This document shows, in pieces, positions 22,905-33,211 of a DNA stretch of 64,000 bases (positions are counted from its first letter, which is position 1; every line of letters begins with the position of its first letter). Below the pieces are notes generated by a model, which saw only the letters and a list, made by a program, of their open reading frames with translations, did no database searches and was not told where the DNA came from. The translations under genes were made by a program, and so were the position numbers. Origin of the DNA: Pseudomonas koreensis (GTDB lineage: Bacteria > Pseudomonadota > Gammaproteobacteria > Pseudomonadales > Pseudomonadaceae); the NCBI RefSeq assembly GCF_012986595.1, contig NZ_JAAQYM010000003.1:186001-250000 (forward strand), in the 5' to 3' direction.

Positions 22905-22910
22905 TTGCTC

Positions 22911-22919
22911 TGTTATACT
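22911..22919 (+). promoter_or_regulatory. Extended -10 promoter candidate for rhlE
   Basis: TG-T-TATACT matches an extended -10 element just after the stop of the upstream gene. No good -35 is present, as is common for extended -10 promoters. It would give rhlE a long leader of about 200 bases. Confidence 0.45.
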
Positions 22920-23126
22920 CCGGCGTTCCCGCCAGGCTCACGCCCGGACGCCCGGAACCGTAACAGGCCTCTAGACCCGCTACAGCGCAGCTTTTCAGCC
23001 CGCGCGAGCGCTCCTGACGTGCCTTCGAGACCGCCGCAGGACCGGACGGGATCGCGTCCTCTTAAACGCGATTCGCGCCAGGCAAGACTCCCATTGGGCC
23101 AAGCCCTAACTAAAACAGGATTACTC

Positions 23127-25001
23127 ATGTCCTTTGCTTCCCTCGGTCTCTCCGAGGCTTTAGTCCGTGCCATCGAAGATGCGGGCTATACCGAGCCTAC
23201 TCCGGTGCAACAGCGGGCCATTCCCGCCGTGTTGCAAGGTCGCGACCTGATGGTTGCGGCACAGACAGGTACCGGTAAAACCGGCGGTTTCGCCCTTCCG
23301 ATCCTGGAGCGGTTGTTCCCCAACGGTCACCCGGACAAATCCCAGCGTCATGGCCCGCGCCAACCGCGCGTACTGGTCCTGACCCCGACCCGCGAACTCG
23401 CGGCGCAGGTTCACGAGAGCTTCAAGATCTACGCCCGTGACCTGAAATTCGTCAGCGCCTGCATCTTCGGCGGCGTCGGCATGAACCCGCAGGTTCAGGC
23501 CATGTCCCGTGGCGTTGACGTCCTTGTTGCCTGCCCGGGTCGTTTGCTCGACCTGTGCGGCCAGGGCAGCGTTGACCTGTCCCACGTGGAAATCCTCGTC
23601 CTCGACGAAGCCGACCGCATGCTCGACATGGGCTTCGTCCACGACGTGAAGAAAGTCCTCGCGCGTCTGCCGGCCAAGCGTCAGAACCTGCTGTTCTCGG
23701 CGACTTTCTCCAAAGACATCACCGACCTCGCCGGCAAGCTGCTGCACAACCCGGAACGCATCGAAGTGACGCCGCCGAACACCACGGTCGAGCGCATCGA
23801 GCAACGTGTGTTCCGTCTGCCGGCCAGCCACAAGCGTGCTCTGCTGGCGCACCTGATCACCGCAGGCGCCTGGGAACAGGTGCTGGTGTTCACCCGCACC
23901 AAGCACGGCGCCAACCGCCTGGCCGAGTACCTGGACAAACACGGCCTGCCCGCCGTCGCGATCCACGGCAACAAGAGCCAGAACGCCCGCACCAAAGCCC
24001 TGGCTGACTTCAAGGCCGGCGAAGTGCGCATTCTGGTAGCGACCGACATCGCCGCTCGCGGTCTGGACATCGACCAGTTGCCACACGTGGTCAACTTCGA
24101 ACTGCCGAACGTCGATGAAGACTACGTGCACCGTATCGGCCGTACGGGCCGTGCCGGTCGTTCGGGCGAGGCGATCTCGCTGGTGGCCCCGGACGAAGAA
24201 AAACTGCTGAAAAGCATCGAACGCATGACCAAGCAGAAAATCGCCGATGGCGATCTGATGGGCTTCGATTCCAGCACCATCGAGGCCGAGAAGCCTGAAG
24301 TGCGTGAGCGTCCGGACATGCGCAACCCGCGCAATTCCCGTGGCCCGCGTGGTGACGGTCCGAATGGCGGCGGGGGTGGCGGCGGTCGCAAAGACAAAGG
24401 CAAGGACAAGGGCAAGGAAAAACCGGCCGGCGAACGCGGCGAGCGCCCTGCCCGCCAGCAAAAGCCACGCGAAGGCACCCCGGCCCGCGAACAACGTCCG
24501 AGCCAGCCACCACGCGCCGCTGCTGATCGTGCACCGGACGAGTTCCTCGACGACGATATCGATAACTTCGGTAACCGCGTTGACTACGTGCCGAAAGCTG
24601 CCCCGGCCGGTGGCCGTGGTCGCCGTCCAGGCGCACCAGGTCAGGGTGCTGGTGCCGGCGCGCCACGCGGCGGTCAGCCGCAGGGTCGCCAGAACGGTCC
24701 GCGCAACAGCAACGGTTCGAGCACCGGCACCCCGCCGGCCAAACGCAACGGCCCGCGCAACGGTGCTCCGCGTGACGGCCAGGGCCGTCGTGACGAATCG
24801 TCGTCCTCGTCGCGCAACCGCCGTCCGGCCCGTGATGATCAACCACGTACCGAGCCAGCCGTGCAGAACCCGCGCAGCACCGGGCCGAAGATCATGCACA
24901 AGGAGTCCAAGGCTGACCGCTTCCCGACACCTGAGCAGCTCGATCAACTGCCGACCCGCCCGCGCGGCGAAAAACCAGCCTTGCTGACCCGCAATCGCTG
25001 A
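23127..25001 (+). CDS. rhlE: DEAD-box RNA helicase RhlE with long Arg/Gly-rich tail
   Basis: ATP-dependent RNA helicase (624 residues). The core carries the Q motif (TPVQQRAIP), motif I AQTGTGKT near residue 50, PTRELA, the DEAD box LDEADRML near residue 160, SATFS, and helicase C motifs [12 protein letters not shown] and [11 protein letters not shown] near residue 335. From about residue 385 to the end the protein is basic and disordered, rich in Arg, Gly, Pro and Lys ([20 protein letters not shown]), a likely RNA-binding extension. RhlE proteins act in ribosome assembly and RNA decay, often in the cold. ATG at 23127 fits the RhlE start; the frame is open upstream only through the leader. 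Confidence 0.95.
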   Translation: MSFASLGLSEALVRAIEDAGYTEPTPVQQRAIPAVLQGRDLMVAAQTGTGKTGGFALPILERLFPNGHPDKSQRHGPRQPRVLVLTPTRELAAQVHESFKIYARDLKFVSACIFGGVGMNPQVQAMSRGVDVLVACPGRLLDLCGQGSVDLSHVEILVLDEADRMLDMGFVHDVKKVLARLPAKRQNLLFSATFSKDITDLAGKLLHNPERIEVTPPNTTVERIEQRVFRLPASHKRALLAHLITAGAWEQVLVFTRTKHGANRLAEYLDKHGLPAVAIHGNKSQNARTKALADFKAGEVRILVATDIAARGLDIDQLPHVVNFELPNVDEDYVHRIGRTGRAGRSGEAISLVAPDEEKLLKSIERMTKQKIADGDLMGFDSSTIEAEKPEVRERPDMRNPRNSRGPRGDGPNGGGGGGGRKDKGKDKGKEKPAGERGERPARQQKPREGTPAREQRPSQPPRAAADRAPDEFLDDDIDNFGNRVDYVPKAAPAGGRGRRPGAPGQGAGAGAPRGGQPQGRQNGPRNSNGSSTGTPPAKRNGPRNGAPRDGQGRRDESSSSSRNRRPARDDQPRTEPAVQNPRSTGPKIMHKESKADRFPTPEQLDQLPTRPRGEKPALLTRNR

Positions 25002-25016
25002 TTTGCCGCTGCAATG

Positions 25017-25053
25017 AAAAATGCCCCGACTCGAAAGAGCCGGGGCATTTTTT
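25017..25053 (+). terminator. rhlE terminator
   Basis: Stem ATGCCCCG(AC)TC/GA(GC)CGGGGCAT with an AAAG loop and a following T-run, 16 bases after the rhlE stop. An A-run on the left makes it bidirectional in form. Confidence 0.9.
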
Positions 25054-25108
25054 ATGCTGCCAAGAATATCCCTGAATCCTTCCAATCCCCCTGTTTACAC
25101 CAAACACC

Positions 25109-25239
25109 GTGGCGAGGGGATTTATCCCCGATCGGCTGCGAAGCAGTCGCAAACCATTCAACGCGGTACGCCTGATACCCTTCAGTTGACGGTCATGGGG
25201 CCGCTGCGCGACCCATCGGGGATAAATCCCCTCGCCACA
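25109..25239. repeat. REPIN, family A variant (GAGGGGATTTATCCCC arms)
   Basis: GTGGCGAGGGGATTTATCCC and its inverted copy flank about 85 bases. The arms differ from the usual family A core (GGATTTATCC in place of GAGCTTGCTC) and match the element at 49690-49815. Confidence 0.88.
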
Positions 25240-25276
25240 AAACCCCATCCCCACAGGGACCAGTAATGTGAAGGGC

Positions 25277-25319
25277 AATAAAAAACGCCCCCAGCCTTTC
25301 GACCGGGGGCGTTTTTTAT
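25277..25319 (-). terminator. yceI terminator
   Basis: Stem ACGCCCCC/GGGGGCGT is flanked by an A-run and a T-run, just beyond the yceI stop on the minus strand; it can also stop plus-strand transcription. Confidence 0.88.
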
Positions 25320-25333
25320 GTGTCAGGCGAAAG

Positions 25334-25912
25334 TTACTTAACTTTCACGCCTTCCAGCGAGATATCCAGATCCGCGGTTTGAGAGGTAGGGCCTGGGCCC
25401 TTGATCCCGAAATCGTTCAGGTTGAGGGTGGTCTTGGCGTTGAAGCCAGCACGCTCACCGCCCCATGGATCCTTGCCTTCGCCATTGAACGTGGCCTTGA
25501 AGGTCACAGGCTTGGTCACGCCGTGCAGGGTCAGGTCACCGGTCACGTCGGCAGTTTTGTCACCAGTCGATTTGACGGCGGTGGAGACGAACTTGGCGTC
25601 AGCGAATTTGCCCACGTCCAGGAAGTCTTTGCTGGCGATGTGCTTGTCACGCTCAGCGTGGTTCGACCACAGGCTGGCAGTTTTCACGTCCACGGAGATC
25701 TTGCTGGCTTCAGGCTTGGCCGAATCCCACGAGAACGTACCGTCGAAGTCTTTGAACGTACCGTGGATGAAGCTGTAACCCAGGTGGCTGATTTTCCAGT
25801 CAACGAAGGCGTGCTGGCCTTCCTTGTCGATTTTGTAATCCGCAGCCATGGCCTGACCAGCCGAGAGCAGTGCAGAACCGATTGCCAGAGCGGCCAGAGT
25901 CTTTTTCAACAT
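25334..25912 (-). CDS. YceI-family periplasmic lipid-binding protein
   Basis: The 192-residue protein has a Sec signal peptide ([22 protein letters not shown], cleavage before ADYK) and the YceI beta-barrel (lipocalin-like) domain: [28 protein letters not shown], then [34 protein letters not shown] and the closing [12 protein letters not shown]. Members bind isoprenoid lipids. ATG at 25912 follows AAGGA. Its upstream partner is a cytochrome b561 gene 32 bases away on the same strand, a frequent YceI neighbour, pointing to quinone or electron-transfer functions. Confidence 0.93.
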   Translation of the reverse strand: MLKKTLAALAIGSALLSAGQAMAADYKIDKEGQHAFVDWKISHLGYSFIHGTFKDFDGTFSWDSAKPEASKISVDVKTASLWSNHAERDKHIASKDFLDVGKFADAKFVSTAVKSTGDKTADVTGDLTLHGVTKPVTFKATFNGEGKDPWGGERAGFNAKTTLNLNDFGIKGPGPTSQTADLDISLEGVKVK

Positions 25913-25944
25913 GCTTTCTTTTCCTTTGGAGTCGAGGTTGAACA

Positions 25945-26496
25945 TCAGGCTTTGCGACCCAGCATTCGCGTCAGGGTCGCATCACGATCGATAAAGTGGT
26001 GCTTCAATGCTGCCAACGCATGGAGGCCGGAAAAAATTACCAGCGCCCACGCCAGCCACAGGTGAATCACCCCAGCGGTATCTGCCTGATCCGGTAGCCC
26101 GGAAACCAGTGCAGGAACTTCAAACAGGCCAAACACCGGAATCCCGACACCGTCTGCGGTGGAAATCAGGTAACCGGCAATCATCACAGCGAACAGCGCG
26201 AGGTACAGAAACCCGTGGCCGAATTTGGCGCCGATGCGGGTCATGCGGCTGTAGCTTTGCAGTGTCGGCGGTGGTGGGCTGATAAAGCGCCAGAGCACCC
26301 GCAACACCATCACACCCAACAGCACCAGACCGATGCTCTTGTGCAGATCCGGCGCGTCTTTGCGCCAGCTGCTGTAGTAATCCAGCCCCACCATCCACAG
26401 ACCCAGCGCGAACAGCCCGAAGACCGCCAGCGCCACGCCCCAGTGCATGAAGATGCTGACCCAACCATAGCGCGAAGAAGAGTTACGTAGCTGCAT
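25945..26496 (-). CDS. Cytochrome b561 (prokaryotic, YodB-like)
   Basis: This 183-residue inner-membrane di-haem protein has four hydrophobic helices (about residues 17-37, 47-68, 84-105, 140-165). Candidate haem ligands are His in [30 protein letters not shown] and [13 protein letters not shown]. It is likely to pass electrons from quinol to a periplasmic partner. ATG at 26496 has AGGA 8 bases upstream. First gene of the b561-yceI unit. Confidence 0.92.
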   Translation of the reverse strand: MQLRNSSSRYGWVSIFMHWGVALAVFGLFALGLWMVGLDYYSSWRKDAPDLHKSIGLVLLGVMVLRVLWRFISPPPPTLQSYSRMTRIGAKFGHGFLYLALFAVMIAGYLISTADGVGIPVFGLFEVPALVSGLPDQADTAGVIHLWLAWALVIFSGLHALAALKHHFIDRDATLTRMLGRKA

Positions 26497-26679
26497 TGCC
26501 CAAATCCTGTGAGAACTGCGAACCAAGACTAGCGAGTTATCTATCGAATTAAAGCGGAAAATTTTGCTTTGAAATATCGAGAAATACGATCAAGAGTCTT
26601 GAGCATGGTGGTTAAGGAAAGATTAAACGGAAAAAGTGTGGCGGGATGTGGATAAGGCTTGCGCAATAAAATACGCACT

Positions 26680-26824
26680 TGTGGCGAGGGAGCTTGCTCC
26701 CGCCGGAGGCCGAAGGACTCCCGATACAGCCTGCGCGGTGAATGGGAAATACCGGGCTGCCTGGGTTTACGACCGCTCCGCGGCCGAGCGGGACGGGCGA
26801 CGATCGACAAGCTCCCTCGCCACA
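26680..26824. repeat. REPIN, family A, right arm interrupted
   Basis: The left arm TGTGGCGAGGGAGCTTGCTC is intact. The right arm reads GAGCGGGA, then about 14 foreign bases (CGGGCGACGATCGA), then CAAGCTCCCTCGCCACA, so a short insertion has split the palindrome. Confidence 0.8.
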
Positions 26825-26840
26825 GAGGTGGTGCTCAGGC

Positions 26841-26872
26841 AAAAAAAAGCGCGGCCTGAGCCGCGCTTTTTC
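26841..26872 (-). terminator. Terminator of the amine oxidase gene
   Basis: Stem AAGCGCGGC/GCCGCGCTT with A- and T-runs on either side lies just after the minus-strand stop at 26888. Confidence 0.85.
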
Positions 26873-26887
26873 GTTCACCGCAAAGCC

Positions 26888-28675
26888 TTACTGCGCTTTG
26901 CTGTCGGTGCTTGCCGCCGGAGCCGGAGTTGCAGCGGGTTTTGCTGCTGGCTTCTTCGCCGGCTCAGCCTTTTTCGCTGCTGGCTTGGCCGCGGCTTTCT
27001 TCGCCTCGGTTTTGGCCGCCGGTTTCTTCGCCGCTGGCTTGGCTGGCGCTTTCTTCGCCGGTTCAGCTTTCACCGGGGCAGCGGGTTTCGGCGCTTCCAC
27101 CGGAGCTGGCGCAGGGGCTGGAGCCGATGCCGGCGCAGGTGCCGCTGGTGCTGGAGTTGGCTCTGGCGCCTTCACAGGCTCTGGTTTCTTCTCGTCATCC
27201 GAACCGCCAAACAGGTTGCTGAAGAAGTTGCCCTTCTTCGCCGCCACGGCACCCGCCGCGCCTGCCGCTGCTGCTGCCGGAACCACTTTGACCGGTTCAA
27301 ACGACTTGCCGGCTGCCAGGTCTTCAACCTGACTGGCCGCACGCTGACCAGTGCGCAGCGCACCTTCCAGGGTGCCCGGGTACAGGGTGTCGGTGTGTTC
27401 GCCAGCGAACGCTACGCGTTGCAGCGGACGCTCCCACATGCGCCAGAACTTGCTGATCTGACCCGGGCCGTAAGCCAGGTAGGCGCCGCCCATCGACGGG
27501 TCGGTGCTGTAGCGACGGATTTCATAACCGGTGAACGAGCCACGGGCCTGTGGATAAAACGCGTGCAGACGGATCAGCACCTGATCGACCATCTGCTTGT
27601 CGCCGAACGCCTGCATCACGCGAGCGTTGTCGCCAGACAGGTTGATCACCACGTTGGCGCCGCCCTTCAGCGCCGGTTCGATCCAGAGCATGCCGAGGCC
27701 GGCGTTGCTGTAAATCTCGCCGGACATGCGCGCCTTGCTTTCCCAGACCGGCGTCTTGAACTTGAGCATGATCTGGTCGCGCCAGCCGTAGTTGGTGCCC
27801 TTGATCGCTGCCAGGTGCTGAGCGTCCAGCGCCGGGGTCAGGGCAATCTTGTTCAGCGCGCGCAATGGCACGGCCAGCACCACGTAGTCGGCCTGGTAGC
27901 CAACACTGCCGACCTTGACGGTCACGCCGTCCTTGTCCTGAGTGATCGCCGAGACCGGCGAGTTGGTCTTGATGGTCTTGATCTGCTTGACGAAGGCCTG
28001 GGCCAGCACCTGGCTGCCGCCGACCAGACGCGAGGCGCGCAGGTCACGGTCGGAGATGCCGCGATAGACACGGTTCTGCTGGGCGAAATACAGCAGCGAC
28101 AGACGCGACGGCTCGTCGTAGTGGGTGCGGATGTCCTGGTTGATCAACTGACGCGCCGTGGCCGGCAGGTTCTGCTTGTCGAGCCAGTTCGACACGTTGA
28201 TCTGGTCCAGCGCGTGCAGCGTGTTGGTCGCGGCCGGGTTCTGCGGGTCGTCGATCGAGCGCGCCAGATCGTCGAGGGTTTTCTGGTAGCGCTTCAAGGC
28301 CTCGGCGGTGGCCGGCTGCTTGGTCGCCAGATCGGCAGCGGAGAAATACTCGCCGTCGATCAGATAACCCGGTGTACGCACGAATTCAGGGGCTGGCGTG
28401 GTGCTCAGCTTGAACGTCGAGACGTACTTGTTCAGCACCGGCTGGGTCTTGTCGTTGCCGATCCACTCGCTGGTGGCCATGCCGGAGCGACCGCCCAGAC
28501 TCGGTTTGGCTTCCAGCAGGGTGACCTGCCAGCCCTTGTTCTGCAGCTCGTAAGCCGCGGTCAGGCCCGACAGGCCGCCGCCGATCACGATTGCGGTTTT
28601 ATCCTTGGCCAGCGCCGTAACGCTGAACAGCCCCAACATCACCAGCGCACAGGCGCGCAGCCAACCGACAGACAT
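26888..28675 (-). CDS. Exported FAD-dependent amine oxidase with Lys/Pro/Ala-rich C-terminal tail
   Basis: The 595-residue protein has a signal peptide (LRACALVMLGLFSVTALAK) and the flavin-binding motif AIVIGGGLSGLTAAYEL, followed by LLEAKPSLGGRSG. The amine-oxidase core runs to about residue 465, where the C-terminal FAD segment (FAGEHTDTLYPGTLEGALRTGQRAA) is found. The remaining 130 residues are low complexity: a FFSNLFGG linker, Pro/Glu/Ala repeats, then KKPAAK-like repeats reminiscent of histone H1 or AlgP tails. Substrate unknown. The gene is divergent from bioA. The tail is unusual for this enzyme class and its DNA is slippage-prone. Confidence 0.88.
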   Translation of the reverse strand: MSVGWLRACALVMLGLFSVTALAKDKTAIVIGGGLSGLTAAYELQNKGWQVTLLEAKPSLGGRSGMATSEWIGNDKTQPVLNKYVSTFKLSTTPAPEFVRTPGYLIDGEYFSAADLATKQPATAEALKRYQKTLDDLARSIDDPQNPAATNTLHALDQINVSNWLDKQNLPATARQLINQDIRTHYDEPSRLSLLYFAQQNRVYRGISDRDLRASRLVGGSQVLAQAFVKQIKTIKTNSPVSAITQDKDGVTVKVGSVGYQADYVVLAVPLRALNKIALTPALDAQHLAAIKGTNYGWRDQIMLKFKTPVWESKARMSGEIYSNAGLGMLWIEPALKGGANVVINLSGDNARVMQAFGDKQMVDQVLIRLHAFYPQARGSFTGYEIRRYSTDPSMGGAYLAYGPGQISKFWRMWERPLQRVAFAGEHTDTLYPGTLEGALRTGQRAASQVEDLAAGKSFEPVKVVPAAAAAGAAGAVAAKKGNFFSNLFGGSDDEKKPEPVKAPEPTPAPAAPAPASAPAPAPAPVEAPKPAAPVKAEPAKKAPAKPAAKKPAAKTEAKKAAAKPAAKKAEPAKKPAAKPAATPAPAASTDSKAQ

Positions 28676-28898
28676 TCAGCGAACTCCGGAAATACACGTA
28701 GGAAAAAGCAGTTTTGCGGATCAGACGACCCAAAGAACCGCGAAGAATACGTCAGCCATCAAAACGCCGCCAGCGACGTCTATCGGCCTATACAAAGTAG
28801 CTCAATCGACACAATGGGTTGTCCCCGCGCGATGCATCTCATAGGCTTGCGCGATTGTTTGCCCGCGCCTGACGCGAGCCGCCTCGAGGAGACTGTAA

Positions 28899-30305
<1,407 letters not shown>

Positions 30306-30344
30306 TTCGGCTTACTTGAGATTTGCGGTGTCTGGACTGCCGCT

Positions 30345-30410
30345 TTCGCGAGCAGGCTCGCTCCCACAGGGGAATGCATTTCAAGTGTGGGAGCGAGCCT
30401 GCTCGCGAAT
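30345..30410. repeat. REPIN, family B
   Basis: TTCGCGAGCAGGCTCGCTCC and its inverted copy flank about 18 bases, in the bioA-rsmE gap. Confidence 0.9.
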
Positions 30411-30457
30411 GAAGTCGACACCTATCCAACTGATTCACATCTTTCCAGAGACCCGAA

Positions 30458-31177
30458 ATGAGACTGTCCCGCTTCTTTATCGACGCCCCCCTGAGCACCG
30501 GCGAACACGAACTGCCGGAAGCCCAGGCGCATTACATCAGCCGCGTGCTGCGCATGGCCGAGGGCGATGCGGTGCAGTTGTTCGACGGCTCCGGCCATGA
30601 GTTCCGCGGATCGTTGGTGGAAGTCGGCAAGAAACGCGTGGTGGTGCAGATCGACGAGCAACTGGCCGGCCAGGTCGAATCGCCGTTGCAGATCCACCTC
30701 GGCCAGGGCCTGTCCCGGGGCGAGCGCATGGACTGGGCGATTCAGAAAGCCACCGAGCTGGGCGTGAGCGAAATCACCCCGATCTTCAGCGACCGCTGCG
30801 AAGTGCGCCTGAAGGACGAACGCGCCGACAAACGCCTGCTGCACTGGCGTCAGGTGGCGATCAGCGCCTGTGAGCAGTGCGGACGTTCGCGGGTGCCGGT
30901 GATTCATCCGCCAGTGCTGTTGGCGGACTGGATCAAGCAGACTGAAGCTGATCTGAAACTGGTGCTGCATCCGGTCGCCGAGCCGCTGGTGAGTCATGCC
31001 AAACCGGCGACCCTGGCGTTTCTGATCGGGCCGGAGGGTGGCTTGTCGGATGCCGAGGTTGAGCAGGCCAAGGGCAATGGCTTCCACGCTGCCCGCCTCG
31101 GCCCGCGAGTGTTGCGCACCGAGACCGCGCCGGTGGTTGCACTGGCGGTGGCTCAGCAACTTTGGGGGGACTTCTAA
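30458..31177 (+). CDS. rsmE: 16S rRNA m3U1498 methyltransferase
   Basis: SAM-dependent SPOUT-fold enzyme that methylates U1498 of 16S rRNA. The 239-residue protein has the N-terminal RsmE segment MRLSRFFIDAPLSTGE and HYISRVLRMAEGDAVQLFDGSG (PUA-like), GERMDWAIQKATELGVSEITPIFSDRCEV, and the knot region FLIGPEGGLSDAEVEQAK and ARLGPRVLRTETAPVVALAVAQ. Stands alone between two REPINs. Confidence 0.95.
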   Translation: MRLSRFFIDAPLSTGEHELPEAQAHYISRVLRMAEGDAVQLFDGSGHEFRGSLVEVGKKRVVVQIDEQLAGQVESPLQIHLGQGLSRGERMDWAIQKATELGVSEITPIFSDRCEVRLKDERADKRLLHWRQVAISACEQCGRSRVPVIHPPVLLADWIKQTEADLKLVLHPVAEPLVSHAKPATLAFLIGPEGGLSDAEVEQAKGNGFHAARLGPRVLRTETAPVVALAVAQQLWGDF

Positions 31178-31183
31178 AGCGCT

Positions 31184-31267
31184 AAAAGATCGCAGCCTGC
31201 GGCAGCTCCTACAGGTGGATCGCGTTTCAACTGTAGGAGCTGCCGCAGGCTGCGATCTTTTGATCTT
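31184..31267. repeat. REPIN, family C
   Basis: AAAAGATCGCAGCCTGCGGC and its inverted partner flank about 20 bases between the convergent rsmE and hemolysin III genes. It could also act as a terminator in both directions because of the AAAA/TTTT ends. Confidence 0.88.
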
Positions 31268-31270
31268 GCT

Positions 31271-31888
31271 TCAGAGGACATAAAACAGAATCGCCACAAA
31301 GTGCAGCAGACTCCCCGCGATCACAAACAGATGCCAGATCCCGTGCGCATGGCGCAACCGGTGATCCAGGGCAAAAAAGATGATCCCCACGGTGTACAAC
31401 ACGCCTCCCGTGGCCAGCCAGGCAAACCCGATGGTGCCCAGCGCCGCAATCAATGGCTTGACCGCCACCAGCACGATCCAGCCCATCACCGCGTAAATCA
31501 CGATCGACAGAATCCGCGCCTCCGAGCGCGGCTTGATCTCTTGCAGGATGCCGATCAGCGCCAGCCCCCAGACAATCCCGAACAGCGTCCAGCCCCACGG
31601 CCCGCGCAGGGTCACCAGACAGAACGGCGTGTAGCTGCCGGCAATCAGCAGGTAGATCGAAAAGTGATCGACCTTCTTCATGATCGCTTTCTTGCGCCCG
31701 CGCACGCTGTGGTACACGGTCGAGGCGCTGTAGAGCACCAATAAGGTAAAGGCGTAGATCGCCACGCTGACAATCTTCCACGGACTGCCGTCGAGGCTGG
31801 CAATCACCAGCATCCATACGCCGCCGATAAACGCTGCCACTGCCCCGACCAGATGCGTCCAGGCGTTGAGTCTTTCCCCGTGATACAT
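31271..31888 (-). CDS. Hemolysin III / TrhA (PAQR-like) membrane protein
   Basis: This 205-residue inner-membrane protein has seven hydrophobic helices. Family motifs are GERLNAWTHLVGA at the N-terminus, STVYHSVRGRKKAIMKKVDHFSIYLLIAGSYTPF in the middle and HGIWHLFVIAGSLLHFVAILFYV at the end; the conserved His and Asp residues resemble the metal site of PAQR proteins. TrhA-like members affect membrane energetics and lipid homeostasis. The hemolysin name is historical. Confidence 0.93.
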   Translation of the reverse strand: MYHGERLNAWTHLVGAVAAFIGGVWMLVIASLDGSPWKIVSVAIYAFTLLVLYSASTVYHSVRGRKKAIMKKVDHFSIYLLIAGSYTPFCLVTLRGPWGWTLFGIVWGLALIGILQEIKPRSEARILSIVIYAVMGWIVLVAVKPLIAALGTIGFAWLATGGVLYTVGIIFFALDHRLRHAHGIWHLFVIAGSLLHFVAILFYVL

Positions 31889-31976
31889 GTGTCACTCACC
31901 TCGTTATTCGTTACCGCAGCGCGCAAGGCTCGGGCCTTGAGCGTAAAAGCGCAATGTTTCCGTTAAACACGATCCC

Positions 31977-32048
31977 TGTAGGAGCTGCCGAAGGCTGCGA
32001 TCTTTGTTTATCAAGATCAAAAGATCGCAGCCTTCGGCAGCTCCTACA
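31977..32048. repeat. REPIN, family C
   Basis: TGTAGGAGCTGCCGAAGGCT and its exact inverted copy flank a short A/T loop between the divergent hemolysin III and mdcR genes. Confidence 0.88.
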
Positions 32049-32100
32049 AAGAGCGGCGCATACCGGGCACAATCGGCCGACATAAAAAAGAGTCCGCGCC

Positions 32101-33021
32101 ATGCTGATCGACGAAGAATTGACCCTGAAAAAACTCGAGGTGTTCCTCGCCTTCATGCGCACCGGCAATCTGGCGCGGGCCGCTGCCGAGTTGCAGACCA
32201 GCAATGTCAGCGTGCACCGGGCGATCCATTCGCTGGAAAGCGCCCTGCGCTGCCCGCTGTTCAAGCACGAAGGCCGCAACCTGACGCCATTGGAAAGCGC
32301 CTACGTGCTCGAAGAGCGGGCGCAGAAGCTGATCCAGGACGTGGTCGAGAGCGTGCGCCTGACCCGCGAAGCTGCCGGATTCTCCGCTGAACGCTTCAAG
32401 CTCGGCTCGCTGTATTCGCTGACGGTGAAAACCGTACCGCAACTGATCATGGGCCTGAAGATCCGCCGCAGCGAACTCAACATCGACCTGATCCTCGGTT
32501 CGAACATCGACCTGCTCTACAAGCTGAAGAACATGGAAGTCGACGCGATCCTGGTGTCGCTGGACGACAGCATCAACGACCCGGACTGCGAGCAGATCCC
32601 GCTGTTCTCCGACGACATCTTCCTCGCCACCCCGGCGGATTCAAAGTTCGCGCAACGCAGCGAAGTCGATCTGGCCGAGGTCCGCGATGAAACATTTATC
32701 ACCTTGACCCAGGGCTTTGCCACCCATCAGGACGGCAACCGGGTGTTCAAACAGGCGGGGTTCGAGCCGAAGGTGGCGATGCAGGTCAACGACATCTTCA
32801 CCCTGCTGAGCATGGTCAGCTCCGGGGTCGGTTATGCGTTGCTGCCGGGAAGGATTGCGGCGGTCTATGAGAACCGGGTGAAGCTGATTCCGTTGCAGGA
32901 GAAGTATCGACTGCAGCAGCACATTGGCGTGGTGTTCTTGAAGGCCAAGGAGAGGGATCCGAACTTGCTGGCGTTGTTGGCGGAGTGTCGGATGTATGCC
33001 AATCGACAGGTTGGGATTTAG
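32101..33021 (+). CDS. mdcR: LysR-type regulator of malonate utilisation
   Basis: The 306-residue protein has an N-terminal LysR winged helix (LTLKKLEVFLAFMRTGNLARAAAEL, SNVSVHRAIHSLESAL) and a C-terminal effector-binding domain (FKLGSLYSLTVKTVPQLI, VDAILVSLDDS, VSSGVGYALLPGRI). Its place convergent to the mdc-mad operon and its sequence fit MdcR, which activates the decarboxylase operon in response to malonate. The candidate target is the palindrome at 40542-40556 upstream of mdcA. Confidence 0.88.
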   Translation: MLIDEELTLKKLEVFLAFMRTGNLARAAAELQTSNVSVHRAIHSLESALRCPLFKHEGRNLTPLESAYVLEERAQKLIQDVVESVRLTREAAGFSAERFKLGSLYSLTVKTVPQLIMGLKIRRSELNIDLILGSNIDLLYKLKNMEVDAILVSLDDSINDPDCEQIPLFSDDIFLATPADSKFAQRSEVDLAEVRDETFITLTQGFATHQDGNRVFKQAGFEPKVAMQVNDIFTLLSMVSSGVGYALLPGRIAAVYENRVKLIPLQEKYRLQQHIGVVFLKAKERDPNLLALLAECRMYANRQVGI

Positions 33022-33042
33022 AGCAAAATCAAGATCAAGAGC

Positions 33043-33206
33043 TACCCCCTCACCCCAGCCCTCTCCCCCAAGGGGTAGAGGGGGAAAGGGAGCAGATCTT
33101 CATGCGTTTCAAGACCTGAGTCCGACTCAGGACTTTCAAGTCGGCATACCTCCAGCATCCAACTCGGTCAGTCCCCTCTCCCCCCGGGAGAGGGTTAGGG
33201 GCTTTT
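33043..33206. repeat. CCCTCACCCCAGCCCTCTCC-type repeat pair
   Basis: A left element with CCCTCACCCCAGCCCTCTCC followed by AGGGGGAAAGGGAG, and a right element CCCCTCTCCCCCCGGGAGAG with TTAGGGGC, face each other between mdcR and madM. This is a different palindromic family from the REPINs and is common between convergent genes. Confidence 0.7.
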
Positions 33207-33211
33207 GATTT

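Larger units (their letters stand above)
25002..25333. other. Intergenic stretch with two terminators and one REPIN
   Basis: These 332 bases between the convergent rhlE and yceI genes hold the rhlE terminator (25017-25053), a REPIN (25109-25239) and the yceI terminator (25277-25319). Nothing else is seen. Confidence 0.8.
26497..26887. other. Intergenic stretch with damaged REPIN and terminator
   Basis: These 391 bases hold the A/T-rich promoter region of the b561-yceI unit (about 26497-26620), a damaged REPIN (26680-26824) and the terminator of the amine oxidase gene (26841-26872). No gene is seen. Confidence 0.7.

Noticed and set aside
23160..25085. 641-codon open frame opposite rhlE
   Set aside because: Antisense shadow of the helicase and its repetitive tail.
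28676..28898. BirA-type operator before bioA
   Set aside because: No TTGTAAACC-like dyad was found in the divergent region.
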